Below are positions 9,338 through 17,630 of a DNA stretch of 64,000 nucleotides, piece after piece. Under the pieces are notes generated by a model. That model worked only from the letters and a program-made list of their open reading frames with translations, was not told the DNA's origin and did not search any database. Positions within the stretch are counted from its first letter, which is position 1. Each line of letters begins with the position of its first letter. Source of the stretch: G020353115 sp964389685 (GTDB lineage Bacteria > Bacteroidota > Bacteroidia > Bacteroidales > VadinHA17); assembly GCA_964389685.1 (NCBI GenBank), contig CAYMFM010000008.1, positions 1-64,000 of the forward strand, given 5' to 3'. The translations under genes and the position numbers were made by a program.

Positions 9338-10002
9338 CTATTTCTTCATCGCCCAATACGAGCGGTCCATCATCCATTGTTCTAACCGGCTCGATGGTTC
9401 AGTGGTGACATGCTGAATAAAATCCGCTGCATACATCCAGCTTGCCAACTCGATCTCCGGTTCCTTCTCCGGCTTCTCTAAAATTCCCAGGTCTGATTCA
9501 AGCAATTCCCGTAAATCATCCCTGTGCATCGTCTCTTCACGCGGTGGTACGATGTTTGTCTTCTTTGTCTTGTGTATCCAAAAATCCCGGTCATGCATCC
9601 ACCGTTCAATAAGAATCTCACGCTCAACATACATTTCGAAATCTATCTTCTCCAAGGTCTTTCGCTCAAGATGACAATTGCTTCCTGTATTATCTATACC
9701 AAGAACCAGCTTCTTTAACGAGGTCATTTCAGAACTACCCGGCAATACATCAAAATCCTGCGCACCCAATGTCACAGGCAAAAACAGAAAAGCAAATAGT
9801 AATCCCGATAACCTGTATACTCTATTGAAACTTGTAANNNNNNNNNNNNNNNNNNNNNNNNNNNNNNNNNNNNNNNNNNNNNNNNNNNNNNNNNNNNNNN
9901 NNNNNNNNNNNNNNNNNNNNNNNNNNNNNNNNNNNNNAACAGAAAAGCAAATAGTAATCCCGATAACCTGTATACTCTATTGAAACTTGTAAGAATTTTC
10001 AT
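9338..10002 (-). CDS. small exported protein with three WM-D-R-x-W repeats, split by an artefactual N gap
   Basis: The coordinates include 100 N plus a duplicated 55 bp. After collapsing the duplicate the gene is one continuous frame of 169 residues, starting at the ATG at 10000-10002. The start gives a signal peptide (basic N-terminus, LSGLLFAFLFLPVTLGAQ) cleaved near AQ. The mature part has three related motifs: ERWMHDRDFW, ASWMYAADF and EQWMMDRSYW, so it is internally repetitive and probably helical. I do not recognise a family. The last motif is at the extreme C-terminus. A TAagTTTG promoter core lies 73 bp upstream on the minus strand. Confidence 0.75.
9838..9937. other. 100-N scaffold gap, probably false
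   Basis: Exactly 100 N. The 55 bp to the left (9783-9837) are identical to the 55 bp to the right (9938-9992). Overlapping the two contig ends by this 55-mer restores an open frame for the exported protein gene. The 55-bp length equals a commonly used assembly k-mer, so the gap probably joins two contigs that already overlap. Confidence 0.95.
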
Positions 10003-10074
10003 GATCTCTTCATTTTATTGCCCTTCCGCTGCTCACATCACTCCTGTTCATAAACCAATTATCACGTATTGTGC

Positions 10075-10082
10075 CAAACTTA
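10075..10082 (-). promoter_or_regulatory. -7 promoter element TAagTTTG (minus strand)
   Basis: An exact match to TAnnTTTG read on the minus strand, 73 bp upstream of the ATG at 10002 of the small exported protein. Confidence 0.5.
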
Positions 10083-10254
10083 TTATGTTATTGTCATAGA
10101 GAACGTTAACCATCTTTTAAGAATTTGTTAATTTGTGTTAAAAACGACCAGAAATGTGCAGAAGTGTTCAAAATCGCACAGTGTATTAAAAAAGTATAAC
10201 CGGCGCAGGGTGTCATTCACCAGCGAGGGATTACAACCTTATTATCATTTTCAT

Positions 10255-10262
10255 TATTTTTG
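10255..10262 (+). promoter_or_regulatory. -7 promoter element TAttTTTG for gldA
   Basis: An exact TAnnTTTG match ending 24 bp before the ATG at 10287. It overlaps an in-frame TTG at 10260, so that TTG cannot be the start of the transcript's coding region. This fixes the gldA start at 10287. Confidence 0.6.
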
Positions 10263-10286
10263 GATGTTGAAACTTCATTCGCTACC

Positions 10287-11201
10287 ATGTCCATCATTGC
10301 AAAATCAGTAACAAAACGTTTCGGGAAGCAGAAAGCCCTGGATGATGTCTCCTTTGAGATACAGTCGGGGGAAGTGGTTGGTTTCCTTGGTCCCAATGGT
10401 GCTGGTAAATCGACCATGATGAAGATCATCACCGGTTTCCTTCCGCAGACTTCAGGGCAGGTACTGGTTAACCAATGGGATGTAATCGAAAAATCGGTTG
10501 AAGTCCGCAGGGTAATTGGTTATCTACCTGAAAACACACCCCTCTACCCTGAAATGTATGTCAGGGAATACCTGAAGTTTGTTGCCGGTATGTACAGGAT
10601 GGGAAAACGCACAGACCTCCGGATCCATGAAATGATCGGTATGACCGGACTCGAACCGGAACAGCACAAGAAAATCGGTGCCCTGTCAAAAGGATACCGT
10701 CAGCGCGTCGGTTTAGCACAAGCACTGATCCATGATCCCGAGGTGCTGGTCCTGGATGAACCAACCTCCGGCCTCGATCCAAACCAGATCATCGAGATCC
10801 GAAGCCTGATTTCCGAAGCCGGAAGGGAAAAGACCGTGATGCTCTCCACCCATATCATGCAGGAGGTGGAAGCCATCTGTGATCGGGTCATCATCATCAA
10901 CAAAGGGAAAATTGTTGCGGATGACCAAAAAGAAAAAATCCATTCAATCCTCGCGGAAAGCGTTCAGACCATACAGGTCGAATTCAGCGAAGCTCCTGAT
11001 CAACAGGCACTGGAACGCCTCGACGGCGTGAACCGGGTTGCCTTTGTCAGGGAACACATCTGGCTGGTACAAAGCAGTGCAGACCGGGATATCCGGAAAG
11101 ATATTTTCGATTTTGCAGTCAGAAATAAGCTGACAGTCCTCTCCATGCAAAAACAGGAAAAAAAACTGGAAGAACTTTTTCAGGAACTGACCCGAAATTA
11201 A
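10287..11201 (+). CDS. gldA: GldA-type ABC transporter ATP-binding subunit
   Basis: A 304-residue ABC ATPase from the ATG at 10287. The Walker A motif is GPNGAGKS (residues 35-42), the signature is LSKGYRQRVGLAQAL, and Walker B is VLVLDEPTSGLDPNQ with the H-loop STHIMQEVE. Length, the MSIIAKSVTKRFG start and the extended C-terminal domain (about 220-304) match GldA, which in gliding Flavobacteriia works with the membrane proteins GldF and GldG. No gldFG or other gliding gene is in the window. GldA homologues are widespread in non-gliding Bacteroidota, so motility should not be inferred. Confidence 0.85.
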   Translation: MSIIAKSVTKRFGKQKALDDVSFEIQSGEVVGFLGPNGAGKSTMMKIITGFLPQTSGQVLVNQWDVIEKSVEVRRVIGYLPENTPLYPEMYVREYLKFVAGMYRMGKRTDLRIHEMIGMTGLEPEQHKKIGALSKGYRQRVGLAQALIHDPEVLVLDEPTSGLDPNQIIEIRSLISEAGREKTVMLSTHIMQEVEAICDRVIIINKGKIVADDQKEKIHSILAESVQTIQVEFSEAPDQQALERLDGVNRVAFVREHIWLVQSSADRDIRKDIFDFAVRNKLTVLSMQKQEKKLEELFQELTRN

Positions 11202-11322
11202 CCATTGGTTTGGACAAAGATTTGGTATCTTTCCAAATTATTGTTTCATTTGCATTTCACAACTATCAGTGGAAAAATTTGACTGATTGCAACCACAGAA
11301 AAAAATGCTAAAACAGTATCCG

Positions 11323-11357
11323 TTTTTGCTTTCCAGTCAATCACCCGCTAGTCTTTG
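11323..11357 (+). promoter_or_regulatory. putative metK promoter
   Basis: TTTTTG at 11323-11328 is followed after 20 bp by TAgtcTTTG (11349-11357). This resembles the Bacteroidota TTG/TAnnTTTG pair but with three rather than two spacer bases in the -7 element. The metK ATG is 25 bp downstream. No SAM riboswitch is visible in this leader. Confidence 0.45.
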
Positions 11358-11382
11358 TTAACATTTTTAATACCAATGAATT

Positions 11383-12723
11383 ATGTCATACTTATTTACT
11401 TCTGAATCGGTATCGGAGGGACATCCTGACAAGGTAGCCGATCAGATCTCAGATGCATTGCTGGATGAATTCCTGAAACAGGATCCGGAATCGAAAGTTG
11501 CCTGTGAAACAATGGTCACCACCGGTCTGGTGGTTTGCAGTGGTGAAGTAAGAACCAATGGATGGGTTGATGTGCAGCAGGTTGTCAGGAGGGTAATCAG
11601 GGATATCGGGTATACTAAAGCTGCCTATAAGTTTGAGGCCGAATCGTGTGGAATCATCTCCACCATTCACGAACAATCATCCGACATTACACAGGGAGTT
11701 ATCCGTGAAAAGGAGGAGGATCAGGGAGCAGGTGACCAGGGAATGATGTTCGGGTATGCCAACCGCGATATGGACAACGGAATGCCGCTGCCAATGGAGC
11801 TATCCCATATCCTCCTGCAGGAACTTGCGGCCATTCGCAAGGAGGGTAAGGAGATGACCTACCTCCGGCCCGATTCTAAATCACAGGTTACCATCGAATA
11901 CGAAGATAACGGCAGACCAAAGTCAATCGATACCATCGTAATATCCACCCAGCACGACGAGTTTATTAAACCGGCTTCACCCTCCGTAACTGACTGCCGG
12001 AAAGCACAGGAGGCAATGCAGGCAACGATACGGAAAGACCTGCAGGAGATCCTGATACCACGGGTTAAGAAAGCCGTTCCTGACCGGATCAAAGTACTGT
12101 TCACTAATGGCTTCCACTTCCTGGTAAATCCTACCGGGATCTTTGTGATCGGCGGTCCCCACGGGGACACAGGACTGACCGGTCGAAAGATTGTGGTGGA
12201 TACCTACGGGGGCATGGCACCACATGGTGGCGGAGCATTTTCAGGCAAGGATGCCTCGAAAGTCGATCGCTCAGCAGCCTATGCTGCACGACACATTGCC
12301 AATAATCTGGTGGCTGCCGGCGTGGCAAATGAAGTGCTGGTCCAACTCGCATATGCCATCGGAGTTGCAGAACCAGTCGGTATCTATGTCAATACCTTCG
12401 GAAGCTGTAAGATCAGAAAAGTTACCAGTCCGACCGAGTGCGATGGGGAGATCGCTACAAAAATTAAGCAAATTTTCGATCTTAGACCTTATGCCATCAT
12501 CAAACGGTTCGGATTGAAAAATCCTATTTTTGAACGAACAGCCACCTACGGACACTTCGGACGCTCCCATTACCGGGAAGAGGTGGAAGTCTCCTATCAG
12601 GGAGAAGGTGTCACGGAAAAAGATATCGACGGTGAAACTCATTACTTCAAGGAGGTCGAATACTTTGCATGGGAAAAATTGGACTATGTCGATCGGATTA
12701 AAGAGGCATTTCAAATTACCTGA
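11383..12723 (+). CDS. metK: S-adenosylmethionine synthetase
   Basis: A 446-residue methionine adenosyltransferase that makes SAM from ATP and L-methionine. The family motifs are clear: FTSESVSEGHPDKVADQISD (His and Asp for ATP/Mg), the central GDQGMMFGYA loop (GAGDQGMMFG), and the P-loop-like GGAFSGKDASKVDRSAAYAAR. It is somewhat longer than the E. coli enzyme (384), as is usual in Bacteroidota. It acts in the cytoplasm. It is monocistronic here, but functionally tied to metH-metF and the mtn genes elsewhere in the window. Confidence 0.97.
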   Translation: MSYLFTSESVSEGHPDKVADQISDALLDEFLKQDPESKVACETMVTTGLVVCSGEVRTNGWVDVQQVVRRVIRDIGYTKAAYKFEAESCGIISTIHEQSSDITQGVIREKEEDQGAGDQGMMFGYANRDMDNGMPLPMELSHILLQELAAIRKEGKEMTYLRPDSKSQVTIEYEDNGRPKSIDTIVISTQHDEFIKPASPSVTDCRKAQEAMQATIRKDLQEILIPRVKKAVPDRIKVLFTNGFHFLVNPTGIFVIGGPHGDTGLTGRKIVVDTYGGMAPHGGGAFSGKDASKVDRSAAYAARHIANNLVAAGVANEVLVQLAYAIGVAEPVGIYVNTFGSCKIRKVTSPTECDGEIATKIKQIFDLRPYAIIKRFGLKNPIFERTATYGHFGRSHYREEVEVSYQGEGVTEKDIDGETHYFKEVEYFAWEKLDYVDRIKEAFQIT

Positions 12724-12806
12724 TGGATTGTTTAACCCAAAAAAGACCCGTGCTGAAAAATTTGTAAATACCTCGGACTCTTTAACTACAAATAAAATTG
12801 AAATTG

Positions 12807-12814
12807 TAACTTTA
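12807..12814 (+). promoter_or_regulatory. possible -7 promoter element TAacTTTa
   Basis: A seven-of-eight match to TAnnTTTG, 20 bp before the TTG start at 12834. The position suits a short 5' leader. Confidence 0.35.
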
Positions 12815-12833
12815 CATAGTATAAAAAAATAAT

Positions 12834-13364
12834 TTGAAAAGGAAACTCACCTCTATAGTACTGTTTTTAATGCTTATTGCACCCGTTATCGGAACATATA
12901 GCTGGTTGCAGTACAAAAAGGCTACTGTCCAAAAAGAGGTAAAAAAACAACTGCTTGCCGGAAAAGACAAAGAGGAGCTGATTTTACTGAAATTTACTAA
13001 AAAAGAAGCCGTAACCCAGCTGCATTGGGAGCATTCCAGAGAATTTGAATACAACAACCTGATGTATGACATTGCTAAAACCGAAACGAAAGGTGATTCA
13101 ATATTCTACTGGTGCTGGTTGGATTATGAAGAAACACAATTGAACCAGCAATTAAAAAATCTTGTAGCACAGATATTAGTAAATAATCAGCAAAACAAAG
13201 AGAATCAAAAACGACTGATAACCTTTTATAAATCCCTGTATCATTCAAAACAATCCGCATGGCATGCTCTGATTAATCAGACAGAGCCAAACACCGATGT
13301 TTATACGATCAATTGGTTATCCATTTCTTTTCCGCCTCCTGTTCCCCCTCCCAGGAAAGGTTAA
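12834..13364 (+). CDS. membrane-anchored or exported small protein upstream of TonB receptor
   Basis: 176 residues, apparently starting at TTG (12834). The next in-frame Met lies inside the hydrophobic segment and would destroy the signal. The N-terminus KRKLTSIVLFLMLIAPVIGTYSWL is a signal peptide or anchor, followed by a Lys/Glu-rich helical region. The C-terminus is proline-rich (SFPPPVPPPRKG). I do not recognise the family. It lies 88 bp before the receptor gene on the same strand, and the arrangement suggests co-transcription. A role as accessory to heme or metal uptake is inference only. TTG starts are uncommon and the start needs confirmation. Confidence 0.65.
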   Translation: MKRKLTSIVLFLMLIAPVIGTYSWLQYKKATVQKEVKKQLLAGKDKEELILLKFTKKEAVTQLHWEHSREFEYNNLMYDIAKTETKGDSIFYWCWLDYEETQLNQQLKNLVAQILVNNQQNKENQKRLITFYKSLYHSKQSAWHALINQTEPNTDVYTINWLSISFPPPVPPPRKG

Positions 13365-13452
13365 ATAGATGCAACAGATGAGACAACCTGCCATTTAGGT
13401 GGCAAGTTGAATCTGATTGTTCGCCATTATTTGTTTAACCTTAATTTCATTC

Positions 13453-15861
13453 ATGATGAAAAAAATATTCATCGCATGGTTAGTGTTGGGTTTGTCCTGT
13501 TTTGCTCATTCCCAGACAATAACCATTAAAGATCACGAAACAGGCGAGCCGCTTGAACTGGTGACCCTGATGAGTGAAAAACCGAAAGCATTTACTACCA
13601 CAAATTCCCAGGGACAAGCGGACATTTCAGCATTTAAAGAGGCTATAAAAATAGAAATTCGCGCACTGGGTTATAAAACAGCAATAAAAAGTTTTGCTGA
13701 ACTGGTATCGTTATCTTTGGAGTTGCAATTGATACCCACAAATATTGGCCTGGATGCCGTTGTGGTCTCTGCAACACGCTGGAATCAAAGATCCAATGAT
13801 ATCCCCTCCAAAATAATCAATATTTCTCCTAAAGAAATGGCTTTACAAAATCCGCAGACAGCTGCTGATCTACTGAGTATTTCAGGGAAAGTATTCATCC
13901 AGAAAAGCCAGCAGGGAGGCGGTAGTCCCATGATCAGGGGATTTGCCACAAACAGGCTTTTGTACACGGTTGACGGAGTGCGTATGAACACTGCAATATT
14001 CAGGGAGGGAAATCTGCAAAACGTGATTTCGCTCGATCCCTTTGCCATTAAGAATACAGAAGTGTTTTTCGGACCCGGATCGGTTATATATAGCAGTGAT
14101 GCCATCGGTGGGGTAATGAGTTTCGAAACCCTCACACCTCAATTGACGCTCATCGATAAGCCATTGATAACAGGAAGGGCCTTAACCCGCTATTCAACAG
14201 CAAACAATGAAAAAACAGAACATTTCGATATCAATCTCGGATGGGAAAAGTGGGCAATAATTACCAGTATCACTGCAACCGATTATGACGATTTGCGGAT
14301 GGGAAGTCACGGACCGGATGAATACCTTCGCCCATTCTTTGTGCAAAGAATTGACAGTGTAGATGTGGTTGTCACGAATGATGATCCGAAGGTACAGGTC
14401 CCGTCCGGTTACTCGCAGGTCAATATTATGCAGAAAGTACATTTTAAACCCAATGAAAACTGGGATTTTCAATATGGTTTCCACTATTCTGAAACGTCCG
14501 ATTATTCACGATACGATAGACACATGCGGTTAAGAAACGGTCTGCCTCGCTATGGCGAATGGTATTACGGTCCCCAAAAATGGATGATGAACAACCTGCA
14601 CATTACCCATGCCGGAAACAATGCCATCTATGATCAAATGACACTTCGTTTGGCACACCAGGTCTTTGAAGAAAGCCGCATTAGCCGTGACTTGAACAAA
14701 CCCGACAGGGAAATTCGTATTGAGAAAGTAAATGCCTCTTCTGCCAACCTTGATTTTTTAAAGTCAATCGGTTCTAAGAATAAGTTATTCTATGGTCTGG
14801 AAATAGTATTGGATGATGTTAATTCCAAAGGAATAAATGAGGACATCTCAACCGGAATAAGTGCACCCGGAGCCACCCGTTACCCGCAATCAATATGGGC
14901 TTCTTATGGAGCATACCTTACGGACCAGTTTAAAATTACAGAGAAGTTGCTTTTACAGGCCGGTATTCGGTATAATCATTTTCAAATTGAAGCGGAATTT
15001 GACACAACTTTTTACCCATTCCCGTTCACCACAACAACACTGAAAAACGGTGCATTAGCGGGAAGTTTTGGTTTTGTGTACCGCCCAACGGATAAGTGGG
15101 TGATCAATACCAACATTTCAACAGCATTTCGCTCACCCAATGTGGATGATATTGGGAAAGTGTTTGATTCTGAACCGGGAGCTGTAACGGTACCCAATCC
15201 AGACCTTGAACCGGAATATGCCTACAACATGGATTTGGGAATGACCAGGGTATTTAGTGACGCAGTAAAAATTGATCTTACCCTCTATTACACCATTCTC
15301 CAAAATGCACTGGTAAGGCGTGATTATACACTCAACGGCCTGGACAGCATAGTGTATGACGGTACATTGAGTCAGGTACAAGCTATACAAAATGCTGCCG
15401 CCGCCCATGTATTTGGAGTGCAGGCAGGTATGGAAGTTAAGTTTCCGTTAGGATTCGGATTCTCTACAGACTTCAATTACCAGGCAGGTGAAGAAGAACT
15501 GGATGACGGCACGACCAGCCCTTCCCGTCATGCCCCACCCTGGTTCGGCGTGTCAAGACTGACATATTCTGCCAATAGATTGAACTTGCAGTTCTATGCA
15601 GAGTATAGCGGCGAACGAAAATTTAAGGACATGCCGGAAGAAGAAAAAGGGAAAACAGAAATATATGCAGTAGATGAAAACGGAAATCCTTATTCTCCGT
15701 CATGGTATACACTCAATTTTAAGGCTTCCTATCCTTTTGCTGAGAATTTTACACTTAGTGCCGGATTGGAAAACCTGACAGATCAGAGATACCGACCATA
15801 CAGTTCAGGTATTGTTTCCCCGGGGAGGAACTTTGTACTTTCCCTGAGAGTGAATTTCTGA
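13453..15861 (+). CDS. TonB-dependent receptor, heme/hemoglobin-type
   Basis: About 802 residues from the ATG at 13453 (another ATG follows at 13456). Signal peptide KKIFIAWLVLGLSCFAHSQ; a carboxypeptidase-regulatory-like beta domain at about 20-95, typical of Bacteroidota receptors; plug domain about 100-230 with SPMIRGFATNRLLYTVDGVRM; then a 22-strand barrel ending in the aromatic C-terminus LSLRVNF. The plug motif and the 'NPQTAADLLSISGKVFIQKSQQGG' region resemble the hemoglobin/transferrin/lactoferrin receptor group, so heme or iron-chelate import is likely. The ligand is unproven. It needs ExbBD-TonB, not present here. The small exported gene at 12834 precedes it. Confidence 0.9.
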   Translation: MMKKIFIAWLVLGLSCFAHSQTITIKDHETGEPLELVTLMSEKPKAFTTTNSQGQADISAFKEAIKIEIRALGYKTAIKSFAELVSLSLELQLIPTNIGLDAVVVSATRWNQRSNDIPSKIINISPKEMALQNPQTAADLLSISGKVFIQKSQQGGGSPMIRGFATNRLLYTVDGVRMNTAIFREGNLQNVISLDPFAIKNTEVFFGPGSVIYSSDAIGGVMSFETLTPQLTLIDKPLITGRALTRYSTANNEKTEHFDINLGWEKWAIITSITATDYDDLRMGSHGPDEYLRPFFVQRIDSVDVVVTNDDPKVQVPSGYSQVNIMQKVHFKPNENWDFQYGFHYSETSDYSRYDRHMRLRNGLPRYGEWYYGPQKWMMNNLHITHAGNNAIYDQMTLRLAHQVFEESRISRDLNKPDREIRIEKVNASSANLDFLKSIGSKNKLFYGLEIVLDDVNSKGINEDISTGISAPGATRYPQSIWASYGAYLTDQFKITEKLLLQAGIRYNHFQIEAEFDTTFYPFPFTTTTLKNGALAGSFGFVYRPTDKWVINTNISTAFRSPNVDDIGKVFDSEPGAVTVPNPDLEPEYAYNMDLGMTRVFSDAVKIDLTLYYTILQNALVRRDYTLNGLDSIVYDGTLSQVQAIQNAAAAHVFGVQAGMEVKFPLGFGFSTDFNYQAGEEELDDGTTSPSRHAPPWFGVSRLTYSANRLNLQFYAEYSGERKFKDMPEEEKGKTEIYAVDENGNPYSPSWYTLNFKASYPFAENFTLSAGLENLTDQRYRPYSSGIVSPGRNFVLSLRVNF

Positions 15862-15898
15862 TTTAACCTATTATTTCATTCATGCATGATTTATTGAC

Positions 15899-15906
15899 TA
15901 ATTTTG
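15899..15906 (+). promoter_or_regulatory. -7 promoter element TAatTTTG for the UpxY-like gene
   Basis: An exact TAnnTTTG match, 22 bp upstream of the ATG at 15929. It marks the probable start of the polysaccharide gene block. Confidence 0.55.
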
Positions 15907-15928
15907 CCTGCGAACAAATCAATCTACG

Positions 15929-16441
15929 ATGCTTCCATCCCGTGAAAAAAAGTGGTATGCACTCTACACTAAATCCCGTACTGAGAAAAAGGTGTATCAA
16001 TTGCTTATAGAAAAAGGGATCGAGGCATACCTACCCCTGCTGAAAACCCTGAAACAGTGGAGTGACCGGAAAAAATGGGTGGAAGAACCCCTCTTTCGTT
16101 CCTATATTTTTATCAGGATCTCGGAAAGGGAATGGCTTGATGCAATACGGACCGATGGTGTTGTACGCATGATCACCTTTCAGGGAAGACCCGTATCAAT
16201 CCCCGATAAGCAGATTGAAGCCGTCCGTGCTTACATTAACGAAGGGGAAGACCGGGTGGAAAAGGAAGTTCAGTTCGAACGGGGCAACCGCGTGGAAGTG
16301 ACACGCGGCACATTGCAGGGACTGCAAGGAATCATGGTTGAAACCAAAGGGAAAAAACGCGTCATGGTGGAGATTGAAGGGATTGGTGAGAAAATTATGC
16401 TCAACATCCCAAAATCTTCACTGAAAAGTATCCAACCATAA
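15929..16441 (+). CDS. UpxY-type NusG paralogue (transcription antiterminator)
   Basis: A 170-residue NusG-like protein. The NGN domain spans about 6-105 (KWYALYTKSRTEKKVYQLL at the start), followed by a C-terminal KOW-like segment (RGTLQGLQGIMVETKGKKRVMVEIE). The shape and length match UpxY/LoaP-type specialised NusG proteins, which in Bacteroides prevent early termination in long capsule operons. It is the first gene of the local polysaccharide block, the usual UpxY position. No UpxZ follows. Housekeeping NusG is less likely because rplK/rplA neighbours are absent. Confidence 0.87.
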   Translation: MLPSREKKWYALYTKSRTEKKVYQLLIEKGIEAYLPLLKTLKQWSDRKKWVEEPLFRSYIFIRISEREWLDAIRTDGVVRMITFQGRPVSIPDKQIEAVRAYINEGEDRVEKEVQFERGNRVEVTRGTLQGLQGIMVETKGKKRVMVEIEGIGEKIMLNIPKSSLKSIQP

Positions 16442-16529
16442 TAATCAGCCTCTTTAACCGGAAAGAGAAAACTCTTTATTAATTTTGTCAATTCGTTTTT
16501 TTGATATTATACCATTAATCCCTGAATAG

Positions 16530-17243
16530 ATGTTTCACGAATCAAATAACCGGTCGATCCTGAAAACCATCTCCTGGCGCTTCTGGGCAACTATCACCAC
16601 TGCTGCCCTGGTACTTGCCTTTACCGGACACCTTAAGATTGCACTGGTAATCGGCGGAATAGAGGTCATACTGAAAATCGTTCTCTACTATTTCCATGAG
16701 CGGGTCTGGAATAAAATATCCTATGGGAAAAAAGAGATCAAACCGAGTGTTATCTGGTTTACCGGCCTTTCCGGTGCCGGTAAAAGCACCATCTCAGAAG
16801 CAGTCTATGAGCGGCTCAAAAAGAAAGGTCTGAAAATCGAACACCTGGATGGTGATGTCGTCCGCAGCATCTTCCCCACTACCGGATTCTCAAAAGAAGA
16901 GAGGAACAGGCACATCAAACGCGTAGGATTCCTGGCAAGCATGCTGGAGAAAAATGGCGTGTTCATTATCGCCTCCTTTATCTCTCCTTACAAGGAATCA
17001 AGGGATTTTGTCCGTAACCTTTGCTCAAACTTCCGCGAAGTGTATGTCTCCACACCACTTGCAGAATGCGAACGAAGGGATTCAAAAGGATTGTATGCCA
17101 AAGCACGGAAAGGAGAGATCAAACAGTTTACCGGTATAGACGATCCCTATGAAGTCCCCCAAAACCCGGAAATCACTGTCGATACCTCAAACCAATCCGT
17201 AAATGAAAGCATCGACTATGTCATGAAAGAACTGGGATTCTAA
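16530..17243 (+). CDS. cysC: DUF2061 membrane domain fused to adenylylsulfate (APS) kinase
   Basis: A 237-residue two-part protein. Residues about 8-62 form a DUF2061 module with two transmembrane helices (TISWRFWATITT, then IEVILKIVLYYFHERVW). Residues about 70-237 are APS kinase: P-loop GLSGAGKS (79-86), LDGDVVRS, GFSKEERNRHIKRVGFLA, FISPYKESRD, and KGLYAKARKGEIKQFTGIDDPYE. It should phosphorylate APS to PAPS at the inner-membrane surface. No cysD/cysN sulfurylase is nearby. Its place between an UpxY gene and a sugar transferase suggests PAPS for sulfation of a surface glycan, though no sulfotransferase is in the window. Confidence 0.93.
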   Translation: MFHESNNRSILKTISWRFWATITTAALVLAFTGHLKIALVIGGIEVILKIVLYYFHERVWNKISYGKKEIKPSVIWFTGLSGAGKSTISEAVYERLKKKGLKIEHLDGDVVRSIFPTTGFSKEERNRHIKRVGFLASMLEKNGVFIIASFISPYKESRDFVRNLCSNFREVYVSTPLAECERRDSKGLYAKARKGEIKQFTGIDDPYEVPQNPEITVDTSNQSVNESIDYVMKELGF

Positions 17244-17422
17244 TAAAACTAAGAGTACACAGATTGAGACCAAGAGACTTTGAGAGGGGGTGACGGGGTG
17301 ACTTTGAAGAGACTGAGGGCGAAGGGAAAAAAGAAAAATGAAAGGTGAGAAGTGAGTAGTGCGCGGATTTCGAATTCTTAATCCAACCCCAATTCCTTCT
17401 TGCTATATCTAAAGTCACCATA

Positions 17423-17513
17423 TGACTATTGTTTGACCATGGTATGACCACCGTATGACAATTGCCTTGCCTGCCGGCAGGCAGGTATGACCATTGTTTG
17501 ACTATCGCATGAC
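17423..17513. repeat. seven TGAC half-units at 11-bp spacing, interrupted by a palindrome
   Basis: TGAC occurs at 17423, 17434, 17445 and 17456, then at 17488, 17499 and 17510. Within each group the step is exactly 11 bp, with a loose unit TGACyATnGTw. The two groups are separated by a GC-rich palindrome (CCTGCCGGCAGG, within 17465-17485), a motif also seen at 28784-28803. The array lies about 90 bp upstream of the sugar transferase promoter, where it could be a multi-site operator. Confidence 0.75.
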
Positions 17514-17602
17514 CACTTTCCGATTGTATTGCAACCATCCTGAAGGAAAATCAGTCCTTTTTAATACCCTGTAAAAAGATTACATTATCCCACAGGGATT
17601 AT

Positions 17603-17610
17603 TAAATTTG
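17603..17610 (+). promoter_or_regulatory. -7 promoter element TAaaTTTG for the sugar transferase
   Basis: An exact TAnnTTTG match, 20 bp before the GTG start at 17631 and about 90 bp downstream of the last TGAC repeat unit. Confidence 0.6.
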
Positions 17611-17630
17611 GTACTACCTAAAAAACCAAG

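Noticed and set aside
10260..10286. Upstream TTG start for gldA
   Set aside because: It lies within the TAttTTTG promoter element, so the transcript would not contain it.
10287..11201. Gliding motility inferred from GldA
   Set aside because: GldA homologues are common in non-gliding Bacteroidota and no other gld or spr gene is in the window.
11202..11382. SAM riboswitch before metK
   Set aside because: No GCAACC or GGTGCTAA blocks were found in the 181-bp leader.
17423..17513. CRISPR array
   Set aside because: Units are 11 bp with no unique spacers and no cas genes; it is an operator-like or simple repeat.
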